A stretch of 64,000 nucleotides of DNA, taken from contig JAJUFC010000001.1 in assembly GCA_029263855.1 (NCBI GenBank), positions 186,001 to 250,000 on the forward strand. The letters run 5' to 3'. The notes beneath the pieces were generated by a model. The model was not told the origin of the DNA and ran no database searches. It saw nothing but the letters and a program-made list of their open reading frames with translations. The translations under genes were made by a program, and so were the position numbers. Source of the stretch: Candidatus Thermochlorobacteriaceae bacterium (GTDB lineage Bacteria; Bacteroidota; Chlorobiia; Chlorobiales; Thermochlorobacteraceae). Positions 44,292 to 51,653 of this stretch are shown here, piece by piece. The number at the start of each line of letters is the position of its first letter. The first letter of the stretch is position 1.

Positions 44292-44510
44292 ATGGGCAAA
44301 CGACAAATTATCATCAAAGGCACTGACATCAAGCCGTCTCACATCGGTGAGGAAGTCAATATCGAGGATAAAGCCCTCAAAATTTGGCACGGCTACATTG
44401 CTGACGTTTCAGGCGATTCGCTCACACTGCGCGATACGCGCCTGAAAAACCACGTCATCAAACTCGCCGACATCAAGCGCGTCTTCATTGATCGCGTAAC
44501 CGCCTATTAA
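44292..44510 (+). CDS. Small conserved-looking protein, unknown function
   Basis: A 72-residue basic protein (KRQIIIKGTDIKPSHIGEEV, then SLTLRDTRLKNHVIKLADIK). The pattern of short strands suggests a small beta-barrel such as an SH3- or KOW-like fold. It lies 37 bp after greA on the same strand and ahead of pfkA, which has its own promoter. I do not recognise the family. Confidence 0.65.
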   Translation: MGKRQIIIKGTDIKPSHIGEEVNIEDKALKIWHGYIADVSGDSLTLRDTRLKNHVIKLADIKRVFIDRVTAY

Positions 44511-44591
44511 AGTTGTTAATGAGGAATGAGGAATGAAAAGCGATTGCGCCTTCATCGCTCACTCTTCATTCCTTCTTTCTCACGTCTTCAC

Positions 44592-44625
44592 TTGAAATCC
44601 GCTTCGGAAAAATTCCGTATCTTTG
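44592..44625 (+). promoter_or_regulatory. Promoter for pfkA
   Basis: TTG (44592-44594) and TATCTTTG (44618-44625, full TAnnTTTG match), 23 bp apart; the pfkA ATG is 33 bp further on. Upstream, an inverted repeat between 44532 and 44574 (GGAATGA...TTCATTCC) may end the greA transcript. Confidence 0.6.
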
Positions 44626-44657
44626 TGTGTTTTAGGAGATAACTAACACACAAACTA

Positions 44658-45809
44658 ATGAAGTCAAAGCAGTTCTCAAGAAAAACTTCCCAAAAGGCTT
44701 CTTCCAACAACAAAACTCACAAAATTAAAAAAGTCGGTATTCTCACCAGCGGCGGCGATTGCTCCGGCTTGAACGCTACCCTGCGAGCGTGTGTGAAAAC
44801 GCTGATTTACGACTATGGCGTGAAAGTTATCGGCTATCGCGACGGCTTTCGCGGCATGATTGAAAACGACTATCAAGAACTCACGTTCAAAGATATGTCG
44901 GGGATTCTCTCGGTCGGCGGTACAATTCTCGGCACATCAAACAAAGCCAACCCATTTCGGCAGTTTCAACCGAAAACAGGCGAGTTCAAAGATGTCTCAA
45001 AAAAGGTCGTCGCCGACGCAAAGAAGCTCGGCATCGACGCGCTAATTGCGATTGGTGGCGACGGCACAATGTCGATGGCGGCGCGATTTACCGAAATGGG
45101 ACTGCCAACCGTTGGCATTCCGAAAACGATTGACAACGACTTAATGGCGACTGACCTCACCTTCGGCTTTTACACCGCCGTCGAAATCGTCAAAGAATCG
45201 ATTGACCGCATCAACACGACGGCGATGTCGCATCACCGTGTGATGATTATTGAAGTGATGGGACGCTATGCGGGTTGGATTGCGCTTTACGGCGGCGTTT
45301 CAGGCGGCGCGGACGTGATTTTAATTCCCGAAATTCCTTACGAGATTGACGCCGTTGCCGAAGTCTGTTCAAGTCGAAATAAGCAAGGCAAAGGCTTCAC
45401 CATCGTGGTAATCGCTGAAGGCGCAAAACCAATCGGCGGCGACCTTACCGTGCAAAAAATCGTCAAAGATAGTTTCGATACCCTTCGCTTGGGCGGCGTG
45501 GGGCACGTGCTCGCGCATCAACTCGAGGAAAAACTACCAAGACTTGAAACCCGCGTAACCATTCTCGGACACCTTCAACGCGGCGGCTCGCCGACTGCCT
45601 TCGACAGAATCCTTTCCACACGGTTCGGACATCACGCGGCGAACATGGTTATGCGCGGCGAATTTGCACAAATGGTCGCCCTGCGCGGCAGTCAAATCGT
45701 CTCTGTGCCGATTTCCGAAGTGGCAGGCAAAAATAAATTCGTCCCACCCGACCACGACTTAATCCTTGCGGCAAAATCGCTTGGCACTTCGTTCGGCGAA
45801 AAAATGTGA
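44658..45809 (+). CDS. pfkA: 6-phosphofructokinase
   Basis: A 383-residue enzyme that phosphorylates fructose 6-phosphate in glycolysis. Seen: GILTSGGDCSGLNATLRA, YRDGFRGM, IAIGGDGTMSMA, the catalytic PKTIDND, MSHHRVMIIEVMGRYAGWIA, and LGHLQRGGSPTAFDR. GGDGT is the form found in ATP-using enzymes, whereas PKTIDND with Lys is typical of pyrophosphate-using or group III enzymes, so the phosphoryl donor is uncertain. A basic N-terminal extension of about 25 residues (QFSRKTSQKASSNNKTHKIK) precedes the domain. It has its own promoter and a strong terminator. Confidence 0.93.
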   Translation: MKSKQFSRKTSQKASSNNKTHKIKKVGILTSGGDCSGLNATLRACVKTLIYDYGVKVIGYRDGFRGMIENDYQELTFKDMSGILSVGGTILGTSNKANPFRQFQPKTGEFKDVSKKVVADAKKLGIDALIAIGGDGTMSMAARFTEMGLPTVGIPKTIDNDLMATDLTFGFYTAVEIVKESIDRINTTAMSHHRVMIIEVMGRYAGWIALYGGVSGGADVILIPEIPYEIDAVAEVCSSRNKQGKGFTIVVIAEGAKPIGGDLTVQKIVKDSFDTLRLGGVGHVLAHQLEEKLPRLETRVTILGHLQRGGSPTAFDRILSTRFGHHAANMVMRGEFAQMVALRGSQIVSVPISEVAGKNKFVPPDHDLILAAKSLGTSFGEKM

Positions 45810-45832
45810 AAACACGCCAAAAACATCTCTGG

Positions 45833-45860
45833 AAAAGGCTTCCAATGAGAAGCCTTTTTT
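45833..45860 (+). terminator. Rho-independent terminator of pfkA
   Basis: AAAAGGCTTC (45833-45842) pairs with GAAGCCTTTT (45849-45858) over a 6-nt loop and runs into TTTTATT. Confidence 0.9.
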
Positions 45861-45965
45861 ATTGCGAAAAATAATTTTCAAAATTTTTTTGTTGTTAAAA
45901 AAACTTTTAATAAAATTGTGGTGTCTTTTGTTAAACTAAAATTTAATAATAAACTAAAACAAATT

Positions 45966-46652
45966 ATGAAAAAGACACTTCTCGTTTTTTCGCTTGCATT
46001 TTTTGCGGCAACACTTTCCGCGCAAACACGCAATCCTATCAATGCCGACCAAGCCATTGAGCGGCTTAAAGCGGGCAACAGTCGATTTGTGCAAGGCAAA
46101 ACGATTCACCCGCGCCAAAGCCCTGAACGCATTCGCGAAGTTGCCAAAGGACAAAAGCCGTTTGCCATTATCGTCGGGTGCGCCGATAGCCGTGTGCCAA
46201 ATGAAATCATTTTTGATGAAGGCTTGGGCGACCTCTTCATTGTGCGCACAGCAGGGCAGGTCTCTGCCGCCGCCTCGTTTGGCAGTATTGAATTTGCTGA
46301 AGCCGTGCTGGGCGCGAACCTTATCGTCGTGCTTGGGCATACTGAGTGCGGCGCAGTTGCGGCATCGTGCAACTATCAAAATGCAGTTCCGGGCAACATC
46401 ATTGCGCTGGTTAATGCCATCAAGCCTGCGGCGTTGCGCGTTGAAGGGCAAGTGAAAGCAGGGCAAATCAAGCAAGAAGAGTTCGTCAATGCTACCGTGC
46501 GCGAAAATGTGAGAATGCAGGTCGAGCAGTTACGAAATTTAGAGCCAATTCTCGCCAATGCTGTTAGAACCGGCGAAGCCAAAATCGTCGGTGCCGTCTA
46601 TCATCTTGCGACGGGCGTTGTGGAGTTTTTGCCCGAAACGCTTAATCCATAA
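45966..46652 (+). CDS. Exported beta-class carbonic anhydrase
   Basis: A 228-residue beta-carbonic anhydrase interconverting CO2 and bicarbonate. The zinc ligands are Cys in GCADSRV, and His and Cys in GHTECGAVAA; the Asp/Arg pair of CADSR is intact. Unusually for this class it has a signal peptide (KKTLLVFSLAFFAATLSA-Q), so it should work in the periplasm. The next gene, 18 bp on, is an SbtA-type bicarbonate transporter, which supports a role in inorganic-carbon supply. ATG at 45966 is chosen because it starts the signal peptide. Confidence 0.92.
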   Translation: MKKTLLVFSLAFFAATLSAQTRNPINADQAIERLKAGNSRFVQGKTIHPRQSPERIREVAKGQKPFAIIVGCADSRVPNEIIFDEGLGDLFIVRTAGQVSAAASFGSIEFAEAVLGANLIVVLGHTECGAVAASCNYQNAVPGNIIALVNAIKPAALRVEGQVKAGQIKQEEFVNATVRENVRMQVEQLRNLEPILANAVRTGEAKIVGAVYHLATGVVEFLPETLNP

Positions 46653-46670
46653 CGCTTAACTTGAAAACAA

Positions 46671-47711
46671 ATGGAAATACAAGCACTCGTGGTGTCGCTT
46701 CTCTCGCCGATGGTCTTGGCGTTTGTGCTCGGCATTGTGGCTACGGCGATGAAAAGCGACCTGAAATTTCCCGAAGAACTTTACACTGCGCTCACGATTT
46801 ATTTGCTCATTGCCATTGGTTTGAAGGGCGGCTACAAGTTATCGATTACGCCGTTTTCCGAATTCATTTATCCGGCACTTGCGGCACTTGTGCTTGGTGT
46901 TGTGATTCCGATTTGGGCATATCAAATTCTGTTGCGAATGGGCAAGTTTGATATTGCAAACTCGGCGGCGATTGCGGCGCACTATGGTTCAGTCTCGGCG
47001 GTTACATTCGGCGAAGCCATTGCCTTTCACGACAATCTCAAAGTGGCGTTGCTCGAGCAAAATCCACAGATGACCGAAGAAGCCTTGAAGCTTGCGGGCG
47101 GCGTTTATGAAGGCTTTATGCCCGGCTTGCTGACGATTATGGAATTTCCTGCTATCATCGTGGCAATTCTTACGGCGCGCATTGCCGCAGGAAAATCTTC
47201 CAAATCAAACGGTGAAACCTCGCTCGGAAAAGTGATGCAAGAACTCCTTGCGGGCAAAAGCAGTCTGCTCTTGATTGGCTTTTTAATCATCGGCATGATT
47301 TGCGGCAAACGTGGGTGGGAACAAGTCGCGCCGTTTTTTGAAGCACCGTTTCGCGGCATTCTCGCGCTCTTTTTGCTGGAAGCAGGATTAGTAACGGGCA
47401 GGCGATTAGGCGATTTGAAAAAAGTCGGCGGCTTTCTCATTGGCTTTGGCATTGTGATGCCGATTCTGCACGCGATGTTGGGCGTTTATCTCGGTAAACT
47501 CGCAGGGCTTTCGCTCGGCGGCGCAACGATTCTCGGCGTGCTCTCGGCAAGTGCGTCCTACATTGCCGCGCCTGCCGCGTGCCGTGTCGCGCTTCCGCAA
47601 GCCTCGCCAACCTATTACCTCACCGCGTCGCTCGCGATTACCTTTCCGTTCAACATCATCGTTGGATTGCCGCTTTATCATTACTTTGCAAAACTTTTAT
47701 ACGGCACGTAA
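46671..47711 (+). CDS. sbtA: Sodium-dependent bicarbonate transporter, SbtA family (copy 1)
   Basis: A 346-residue integral membrane protein of the SbtA (DUF897) family, high-affinity Na+/HCO3- symporters best known from cyanobacteria. About ten helices are visible. Family motifs are FPEELYTALTIYLLIAIGLKGG, NSAAIAAHYGSVSAVTF, VYEGFMPGLLTIMEFPAI, LFLLEAGLVTGRRLGDLK and SASASYIAAPAACRVALPQASPT (given in parts here). Between the halves lies a cytoplasmic loop GKSSKSNGETSLGKVMQEL. It stands between the exported carbonic anhydrase and the PII-like gene. A second copy lies 1 kb downstream. Confidence 0.9.
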   Translation: MEIQALVVSLLSPMVLAFVLGIVATAMKSDLKFPEELYTALTIYLLIAIGLKGGYKLSITPFSEFIYPALAALVLGVVIPIWAYQILLRMGKFDIANSAAIAAHYGSVSAVTFGEAIAFHDNLKVALLEQNPQMTEEALKLAGGVYEGFMPGLLTIMEFPAIIVAILTARIAAGKSSKSNGETSLGKVMQELLAGKSSLLLIGFLIIGMICGKRGWEQVAPFFEAPFRGILALFLLEAGLVTGRRLGDLKKVGGFLIGFGIVMPILHAMLGVYLGKLAGLSLGGATILGVLSASASYIAAPAACRVALPQASPTYYLTASLAITFPFNIIVGLPLYHYFAKLLYGT

Positions 47712-47720
47712 GGAGGACTC

Positions 47721-48023
47721 ATGAAAACAGTATCACTCAAACTGCTCACCATTATCGCCGATGAAGCCTTGCAAAGACGGCTCATTGAGGACATCAAAAA
47801 ACTTGGCGCAAAAGGCTACACGCTCGAGAAAGCCTACGGCGAAGGCGATAGCGGCGGTCGCATTAGTCAGTGGGAAGGCGAAAACATTCGCTTGGAAATG
47901 CTCGCCAGTGCAGAACTTGCAGAAAAAATTTTAGACAAAATTTCACGCGATTACTTCGACAGATATAGCATCATCGCCTATCTGTGCGACGCGCAGGTTT
48001 TGCGGGGCGAGAAATTTTTGTAA
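47721..48023 (+). CDS. sbtB: PII-like regulator, SbtB type
   Basis: A 100-residue PII-like ferredoxin-fold protein. Strand-helix pattern SLKLLTIIADEALQRRLIED, then the T-loop segment YGEGDSGGRISQWEGENIRLEML and the C-terminal YSIIAYLCDAQVLRG fit the SbtB/PII-like family, which binds adenylyl nucleotides and gates SbtA. The C-terminal Cys-Gly-Pro-type redox motif of cyanobacterial SbtB is absent. It follows sbtA by 9 bases with GGAGG upstream of its ATG, and a terminator comes after it. Confidence 0.85.
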   Translation: MKTVSLKLLTIIADEALQRRLIEDIKKLGAKGYTLEKAYGEGDSGGRISQWEGENIRLEMLASAELAEKILDKISRDYFDRYSIIAYLCDAQVLRGEKFL

Positions 48024-48044
48024 GAGCGTCGCACCCTCTTTAGA

Positions 48045-48075
48045 AGCTCGCGCAGTCTTGTGCGGGCTTTTTGTT
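48045..48075 (+). terminator. Rho-independent terminator after sbtB
   Basis: AGCTCGCGCA (48045-48054) pairs with TGTGCGGGCT (48059-48068 region) using two G-U pairs, followed by a run of T. It closes the carbonic anhydrase-sbtA-sbtB transcript. Confidence 0.65.
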
Positions 48076-48105
48076 TTATATTCGGCTTCCAAAAATTATC
48101 TGATT

Positions 48106-48687
48106 ATGACCGATATTTACATGCTCCGCGAGCTCGAGCAAATCAAAGCCATCGCCGACCCGCTCCGCTTGAAAATCCTTCACGTCCTTTCCGAAAAAAG
48201 CATGACGACGAAACAAGTCGCCGAACAATTAGGCGAGAATGTCAATAAACTCTATCATCACGTTGAAACGCTTGAATCGGTCGGTTTAGTCAAACTCACC
48301 CACACCAAGCCGAATCGCGGCACGCTTGAAAAGTATTACAAAGCCATCGCCAAACACTTTACGCTCTCTCCCGTGCTGTTTGAAGTGCGTCTCGATACCG
48401 ACGAGGCGAAATCTTCAACGACGGAACTGACGTTCTCTTCCGCCTTGCAATCGACGCTTTCGGAGTTGAAAGAAAGCCTCAACAAAAAACTCATCAAGCC
48501 CGCCAATTCGCATCCGTTTTTTCAGCGATTGCAAATTCGCACGTCCAAAGAAAAAGCGATGAAATTGCAGGCGCAATTCGAGGAGTGGATTGCCGAATGC
48601 GAAAAAGCCAATCAAAAAAATGGCGAGCATCTTTACGGCATTACGGCGACGTTTTATCCCATCGCCGAATCCAAAAAGCACGACTAA
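48106..48687 (+). CDS. ArsR-like winged-helix transcriptional regulator
   Basis: A 193-residue regulator. The first 90 residues form an ArsR-type winged helix (LRELEQIKAIADPLRLKILH; MTTKQVAEQLGENVNKLYHHVETL; VGLVKLTHTKPNRGTLEKYY). No Cys-rich metal site is apparent. The C-terminal half is helical and could be a dimer or ligand domain. Its stop overlaps the ATG of the second SbtA gene by one base (TAATG), so the two are coupled and the regulator may control the transporter. ATG at 48106 follows a promoter-like TATATTCG at 48077. Confidence 0.82.
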   Translation: MTDIYMLRELEQIKAIADPLRLKILHVLSEKSMTTKQVAEQLGENVNKLYHHVETLESVGLVKLTHTKPNRGTLEKYYKAIAKHFTLSPVLFEVRLDTDEAKSSTTELTFSSALQSTLSELKESLNKKLIKPANSHPFFQRLQIRTSKEKAMKLQAQFEEWIAECEKANQKNGEHLYGITATFYPIAESKKHD

Positions 48688-49661
48688 TGGATTTTCAAGC
48701 GATTCTTGGGAATCTCCTTTCCCCGATGATTTTAGCGTTCTTGTTGGGCGTGATAGCGACGCTCCTGAAAAGCGACTTGAAATTTCCCGAAGAACTTTAC
48801 CTTTCTCTGACGATTTACCTTTTGATTGCCATTGGCTTGAAGGGCGGCTATAAACTTTCGCTCACGCCCGTGTCGGAGTTTTACAAGCCGCTTGGATTCG
48901 CGTTGCTGTTGGGCGCGTTGATTCCGATGTGGTCGTTTGCGATTCTGCGCTACTTGGGAAAATTCGATGTGCCGAACGCGGCGGCGATTGCGGCGCATTA
49001 CGGCTCGGTTTCGGCGGCGACATTCAGCGCGACGCTCGCCTTTCTTGACGCGCACGAAACCGCTTACGAAGGCTTTATGCCCGGCTTGCTTGCCGTCTTG
49101 GAAGTGCCTGCGATTCTCATCGCGATTTTCTTGGCGAAGTCGCTCGATAAAAACGGCAAGACGGGGTCGCTTGGCGACGTGATGCGCGAACTCTTGACGG
49201 GCAAAAGCACGATTCTGCTCGTCGGCTGTTTGCTAATCGGATTGCTTGCGGGCAAAAGCGGGTGGGAGCAAGTCTCCCCATTTTTCGATTTGCCCTTTCG
49301 CGGCATCTTGATGCTCTTTTTGCTCGAAGCAGGATTGGTAACGGGACGGCGCTTGGGCGACTTAAAGCGCGTCGGTTTTTTTCTTATTGGGTTTGGAATC
49401 GTGATGCCGCTCTTGCATGCGCTTTTAGGGTTGGCGGCAGCCAAATGGTCAGGCTTGTCGCTTGGCGGCGCGATGATTTTCGCCGTCTTGATGTCGAGCG
49501 CCTCCTACATCGCCGCGCCCGCCGCCTGCCGCGTGGCGTTGCCGCAAGCCTCGCCGACCTATTACCTCACGGCATCGCTTGCCATTACCTTTCCCTTCAA
49601 CATCATCATCGGATTGCCGATTTACTACGAGCTTGCGCAATGGCTTTACGGCAGTTCATAA
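48687..49661 (+). CDS. Sodium-dependent bicarbonate transporter, SbtA family (copy 2)
   Basis: A 324-residue paralogue of the transporter at 46671, alike through most of its length (FPEELYLSLTIYLLIAIGLK; AIAAHYGSVSAATF; YEGFMPGLLAVLEVPAI; LEAGLVTGRRLGDLKRVGFF; YIAAPAACRVALPQASPTYY). It is shorter because the loop before the YEGFMPG motif is missing about 15 residues and the loop after the fifth helix is reduced (KSLDKNGKTGSLGDVMREL). The start at 48687 overlaps the stop of the regulator. Two similar carriers beside one PII-like protein may differ in affinity or control. Confidence 0.9.
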   Translation: MDFQAILGNLLSPMILAFLLGVIATLLKSDLKFPEELYLSLTIYLLIAIGLKGGYKLSLTPVSEFYKPLGFALLLGALIPMWSFAILRYLGKFDVPNAAAIAAHYGSVSAATFSATLAFLDAHETAYEGFMPGLLAVLEVPAILIAIFLAKSLDKNGKTGSLGDVMRELLTGKSTILLVGCLLIGLLAGKSGWEQVSPFFDLPFRGILMLFLLEAGLVTGRRLGDLKRVGFFLIGFGIVMPLLHALLGLAAAKWSGLSLGGAMIFAVLMSSASYIAAPAACRVALPQASPTYYLTASLAITFPFNIIIGLPIYYELAQWLYGSS

Positions 49662-49673
49662 CTCGATTGAGCA

Positions 49674-50591
49674 ATGTTCGAGACGCAAAAACTCATCTTC
49701 GTTGGCGGAAAAGGCGGCGTGGGCAAAACAACCGTCGCTTGTAGTTTGGGCGTGCATCTTTCCGACCGCTTCAAAACCCTTGTTATTTCAACCGACCCAG
49801 CGCACTCCGTTTCCGATAGCCTCCAACAACCGATTGGCGAACAAGTGAAAAAAGTCAATCACACAGCGAATCTTTTCGCGCTCGAAATCAACGCCGAAAA
49901 AATCTATCACGAATTTCTTGTTGCCAATCGTCAAAAACTCAAACGCATCATGGACACCGCCACAAATCTCGATGATGAAGACATCGACATGATGCTCGAG
50001 ACCACAATCCCCGGATTAGATGAAGTCATCGGATTGAAAACCGTTACCGACTATGCTTCGCAACGCGATTACGATAAAATCATCGTAGACACTGCGCCAA
50101 CCGGACACGCGCTCCGACTGCTTTCCATGCCACACCTGCTCGACGATTGGATAAAAGTCATGGCAAAACTGCGATGGAAATACCGCGAAGTCGTAACCAC
50201 CTTCAAAGGCATCTATGAACCCGATATGGGCGACGACTTTCTGGTCGAGATGAAAAAAACGGTCAAACGCATTGAGTCGCTTTTGAAAGACGCAACCGCA
50301 TGCGAGTTCCTACCTGTTAGCATTCTCACCGATATGGCGCTTGCCGAAACGGAACGACTCACCAAAACCTTGCAAGACTACGGCGTTTCGACGCGATACT
50401 TAATTGTGAATCAAGTTCTCACTGACATTCACGACGGCGCGTTTTTTCACAAGCGAAAGCAAGAACAAGCCATCTTCAAGGCGCGCGTGAAGCAAGCCTT
50501 CCCAACCTTTCGCGTGATTGAAATTCCCCTTTATGCCGAAGAGGTCAAGGGCATTGAAGCGTTGAGGAAAGTCGCAGAGGCGCTTATGTGA
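49674..50591 (+). CDS. ArsA/GET3-family ATPase
   Basis: A 305-residue soluble ATPase with the deviant Walker A GGKGGVGKTT, switch I STDPAHSVSDS, the DTAPTGHALRLLSMP switch II region and a C-terminal LYAEEVKGIEAL motif. It has a single ATPase domain, unlike the two-domain arsenite pump ATPase. Relatives of this type are frequent in Chlorobi; their role is not settled (targeting of membrane proteins or anion handling). No arsB gene is nearby. It starts 12 bases after the second SbtA gene and may be in the same transcript. Confidence 0.87.
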   Translation: MFETQKLIFVGGKGGVGKTTVACSLGVHLSDRFKTLVISTDPAHSVSDSLQQPIGEQVKKVNHTANLFALEINAEKIYHEFLVANRQKLKRIMDTATNLDDEDIDMMLETTIPGLDEVIGLKTVTDYASQRDYDKIIVDTAPTGHALRLLSMPHLLDDWIKVMAKLRWKYREVVTTFKGIYEPDMGDDFLVEMKKTVKRIESLLKDATACEFLPVSILTDMALAETERLTKTLQDYGVSTRYLIVNQVLTDIHDGAFFHKRKQEQAIFKARVKQAFPTFRVIEIPLYAEEVKGIEALRKVAEALM

Positions 50592-50601
50592 ACCCCGGTG
50601 C

Positions 50602-50880
50602 GAACCCCTGCGTCTCTGCGAGACACGTCCCCCTTACGAAAGCGTGTTGAACCCCTGTGTCTCTGCGAGACACGTCCCCTTTGGGAAAGGGGACGGAGAA
50701 GCGCGGCGGCGTGTGAAAATGGCAAGCGCGAGAGTGAAGCAATGATGCGAAAGCATAGCGGCGCGAAACTTGTCCCCTTTGACAAAAGGGGACGTTTTGA
50801 CGCAGTCAAAACAGGGGTTCTCAAAGTGAGGCGAACCCCTGTGCCTCTTCGAGACACGTCCCCTTTGCAAAAGGGGACGG
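50602..50880. repeat. Multi-hairpin palindromic repeat, cluster 1
   Basis: A complete unit at 50650-50819 begins AACCCCTGTG and ends ACAGGGGTT, inverted copies of each other. The left arm holds GTGTCTC/GAGACAC and GTCCCCTTT/AAAGGGGAC hairpins. The right arm holds ATGC/GCAT, GTCCCCTTT/AAAGGGGAC and TTTTGAC/GTCAAAA hairpins, with a variable centre of about 45 bp. A left half-unit precedes it (50602-50648) and another follows (50834-50880). Frames here are by-products of the repeat. Confidence 0.85.
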
Positions 50881-50962
50881 GGGGCGTGATGGCGCGCGAA
50901 ACCCTGTCAGCGTAGCAAAAAAAATTTTTCAACCGCTTGGAATTATCCTTTATATCTCATAG

Positions 50963-50979
50963 TTTAGATTAAGTCTAAA
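50963..50979. promoter_or_regulatory. 17-bp inverted repeat, possible operator
   Basis: TTTAGATTAAGTCTAAA is a near-perfect palindrome (6-bp arms, 5-bp centre) in the promoter region of the next gene, 42 bp before its start. Its form resembles operators of Fur- or DtxR-type metal regulators, but the regulator is not shown by the sequence. Confidence 0.5.
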
Positions 50980-51021
50980 TAATAGTTGAAGGAGTTAAAA
51001 AAATTTTCAAGGAGAATTAAA

Positions 51022-51378
51022 ATGCAGACGCAATCTTCTAAAACGACGGTCTATCAAACTTCGCGCGGCAATGTCATCAGCAACGAGGGGTGCGCCACCA
51101 TTCAAGTAGAATTTGGAAATCTGTTCTTGCGATTTGATTTCAAGGGCTTTGAAGCCTTCAAGCAAAGCATCGATTCAATCGATTGGAAGCGGAGCGAAGC
51201 GGGAAACGAGAAGAAGCCCTATCACCGAAAAATTTTCGTCGCCCTTCAACCGTCGGGCATTACGATGGCGTTTCATCGCGAAGAAATCGAGGAACTGAAA
51301 AAATTGCTCGATGGCGCGTCGATTGCGCTCACCGCCAAAAGACTTTCGGCGCAAGCAACGGCGTATCCGCTCAATTAA
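51022..51378 (+). CDS. DUF6686-like small protein, unknown function
   Basis: A 118-residue protein with a strong AAGGAG ribosome site 10 bases before its ATG. The segment TIQVEFGNLFLRFDFKGFEAFKQSI, then RKIFVALQPSGITMAFHREEIEELKKLL looks like the DUF6686 group of small Bacteroidota proteins, although the Cys pair often found there is missing (VYQTSRGNVISNEGC has one Cys). The function is unknown. It stands alone between two repeat clusters with a palindromic operator-like site upstream and a good terminator downstream. Confidence 0.7.
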   Translation: MQTQSSKTTVYQTSRGNVISNEGCATIQVEFGNLFLRFDFKGFEAFKQSIDSIDWKRSEAGNEKKPYHRKIFVALQPSGITMAFHREEIEELKKLLDGASIALTAKRLSAQATAYPLN

Positions 51379-51427
51379 AATCTCCTCTTCGTTTTAAGGT
51401 TTGTTCTTTCAGCGTGATTAGCCATAG

Positions 51428-51471
51428 AAAAGCCTCGTTCTTGCTCAGGGAAACGGGGCTTTCTTTTTTAT
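51428..51471 (+). terminator. Rho-independent terminator
   Basis: AAAGCCTCGTT (51429-51439) pairs with AACGGGGCTTT (51452-51462) with one G-U pair, followed by CTTTTTTA. It ends the DUF6686-like gene transcript. Confidence 0.8.
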
Positions 51472-51589
51472 CCTCGATTTTTTCATACCTTCGCAAAATT
51501 CTCTCAACAGAACGCCATAACGCGCAATGACCCAAGTCTTTTCGCCAAAGCCGCTCAAACTTCGCGAAACCTAACCACCTTCAATCACA

Positions 51590-51649
51590 ATGACCGAACT
51601 CATTTGGGACGGCAAATACAAAGACGGAAAAAAGGTCGCCCCGCGCTGA
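51590..51649 (+). pseudogene. Truncated start of a DNA methyltransferase-like gene
   Basis: An ATG opens a 19-codon frame MTELIWDGKYKDGKKVAPR that stops within 5 bases of the edge of repeat cluster 2. As I recall, site-specific DNA methyltransferases of restriction systems often begin this way (ELIW-GKY-DGK--AP followed by LRIALPFQTVE). A promoter-like TACCTTCG lies about 100 bases upstream (51486-51493). The rest of the gene is absent, and the repeat plus DUF559 gene occupies its place. This is probably a remnant left by insertion or deletion at the repeat. Confidence 0.5.
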
Positions 51650-51653
51650 TGAA

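Noticed and set aside
50598-50932. Frames of 78 to 133 codons on both strands in repeat cluster 1
   Set aside because: They follow the hairpin repeat in several frames and reappear in other clusters; no independent coding evidence.
51527-51574. 15-codon frame MTQVFSPKPLKLRET before the methyltransferase remnant
   Set aside because: Too short, no regulatory codon bias, probably chance in the 5' leader.
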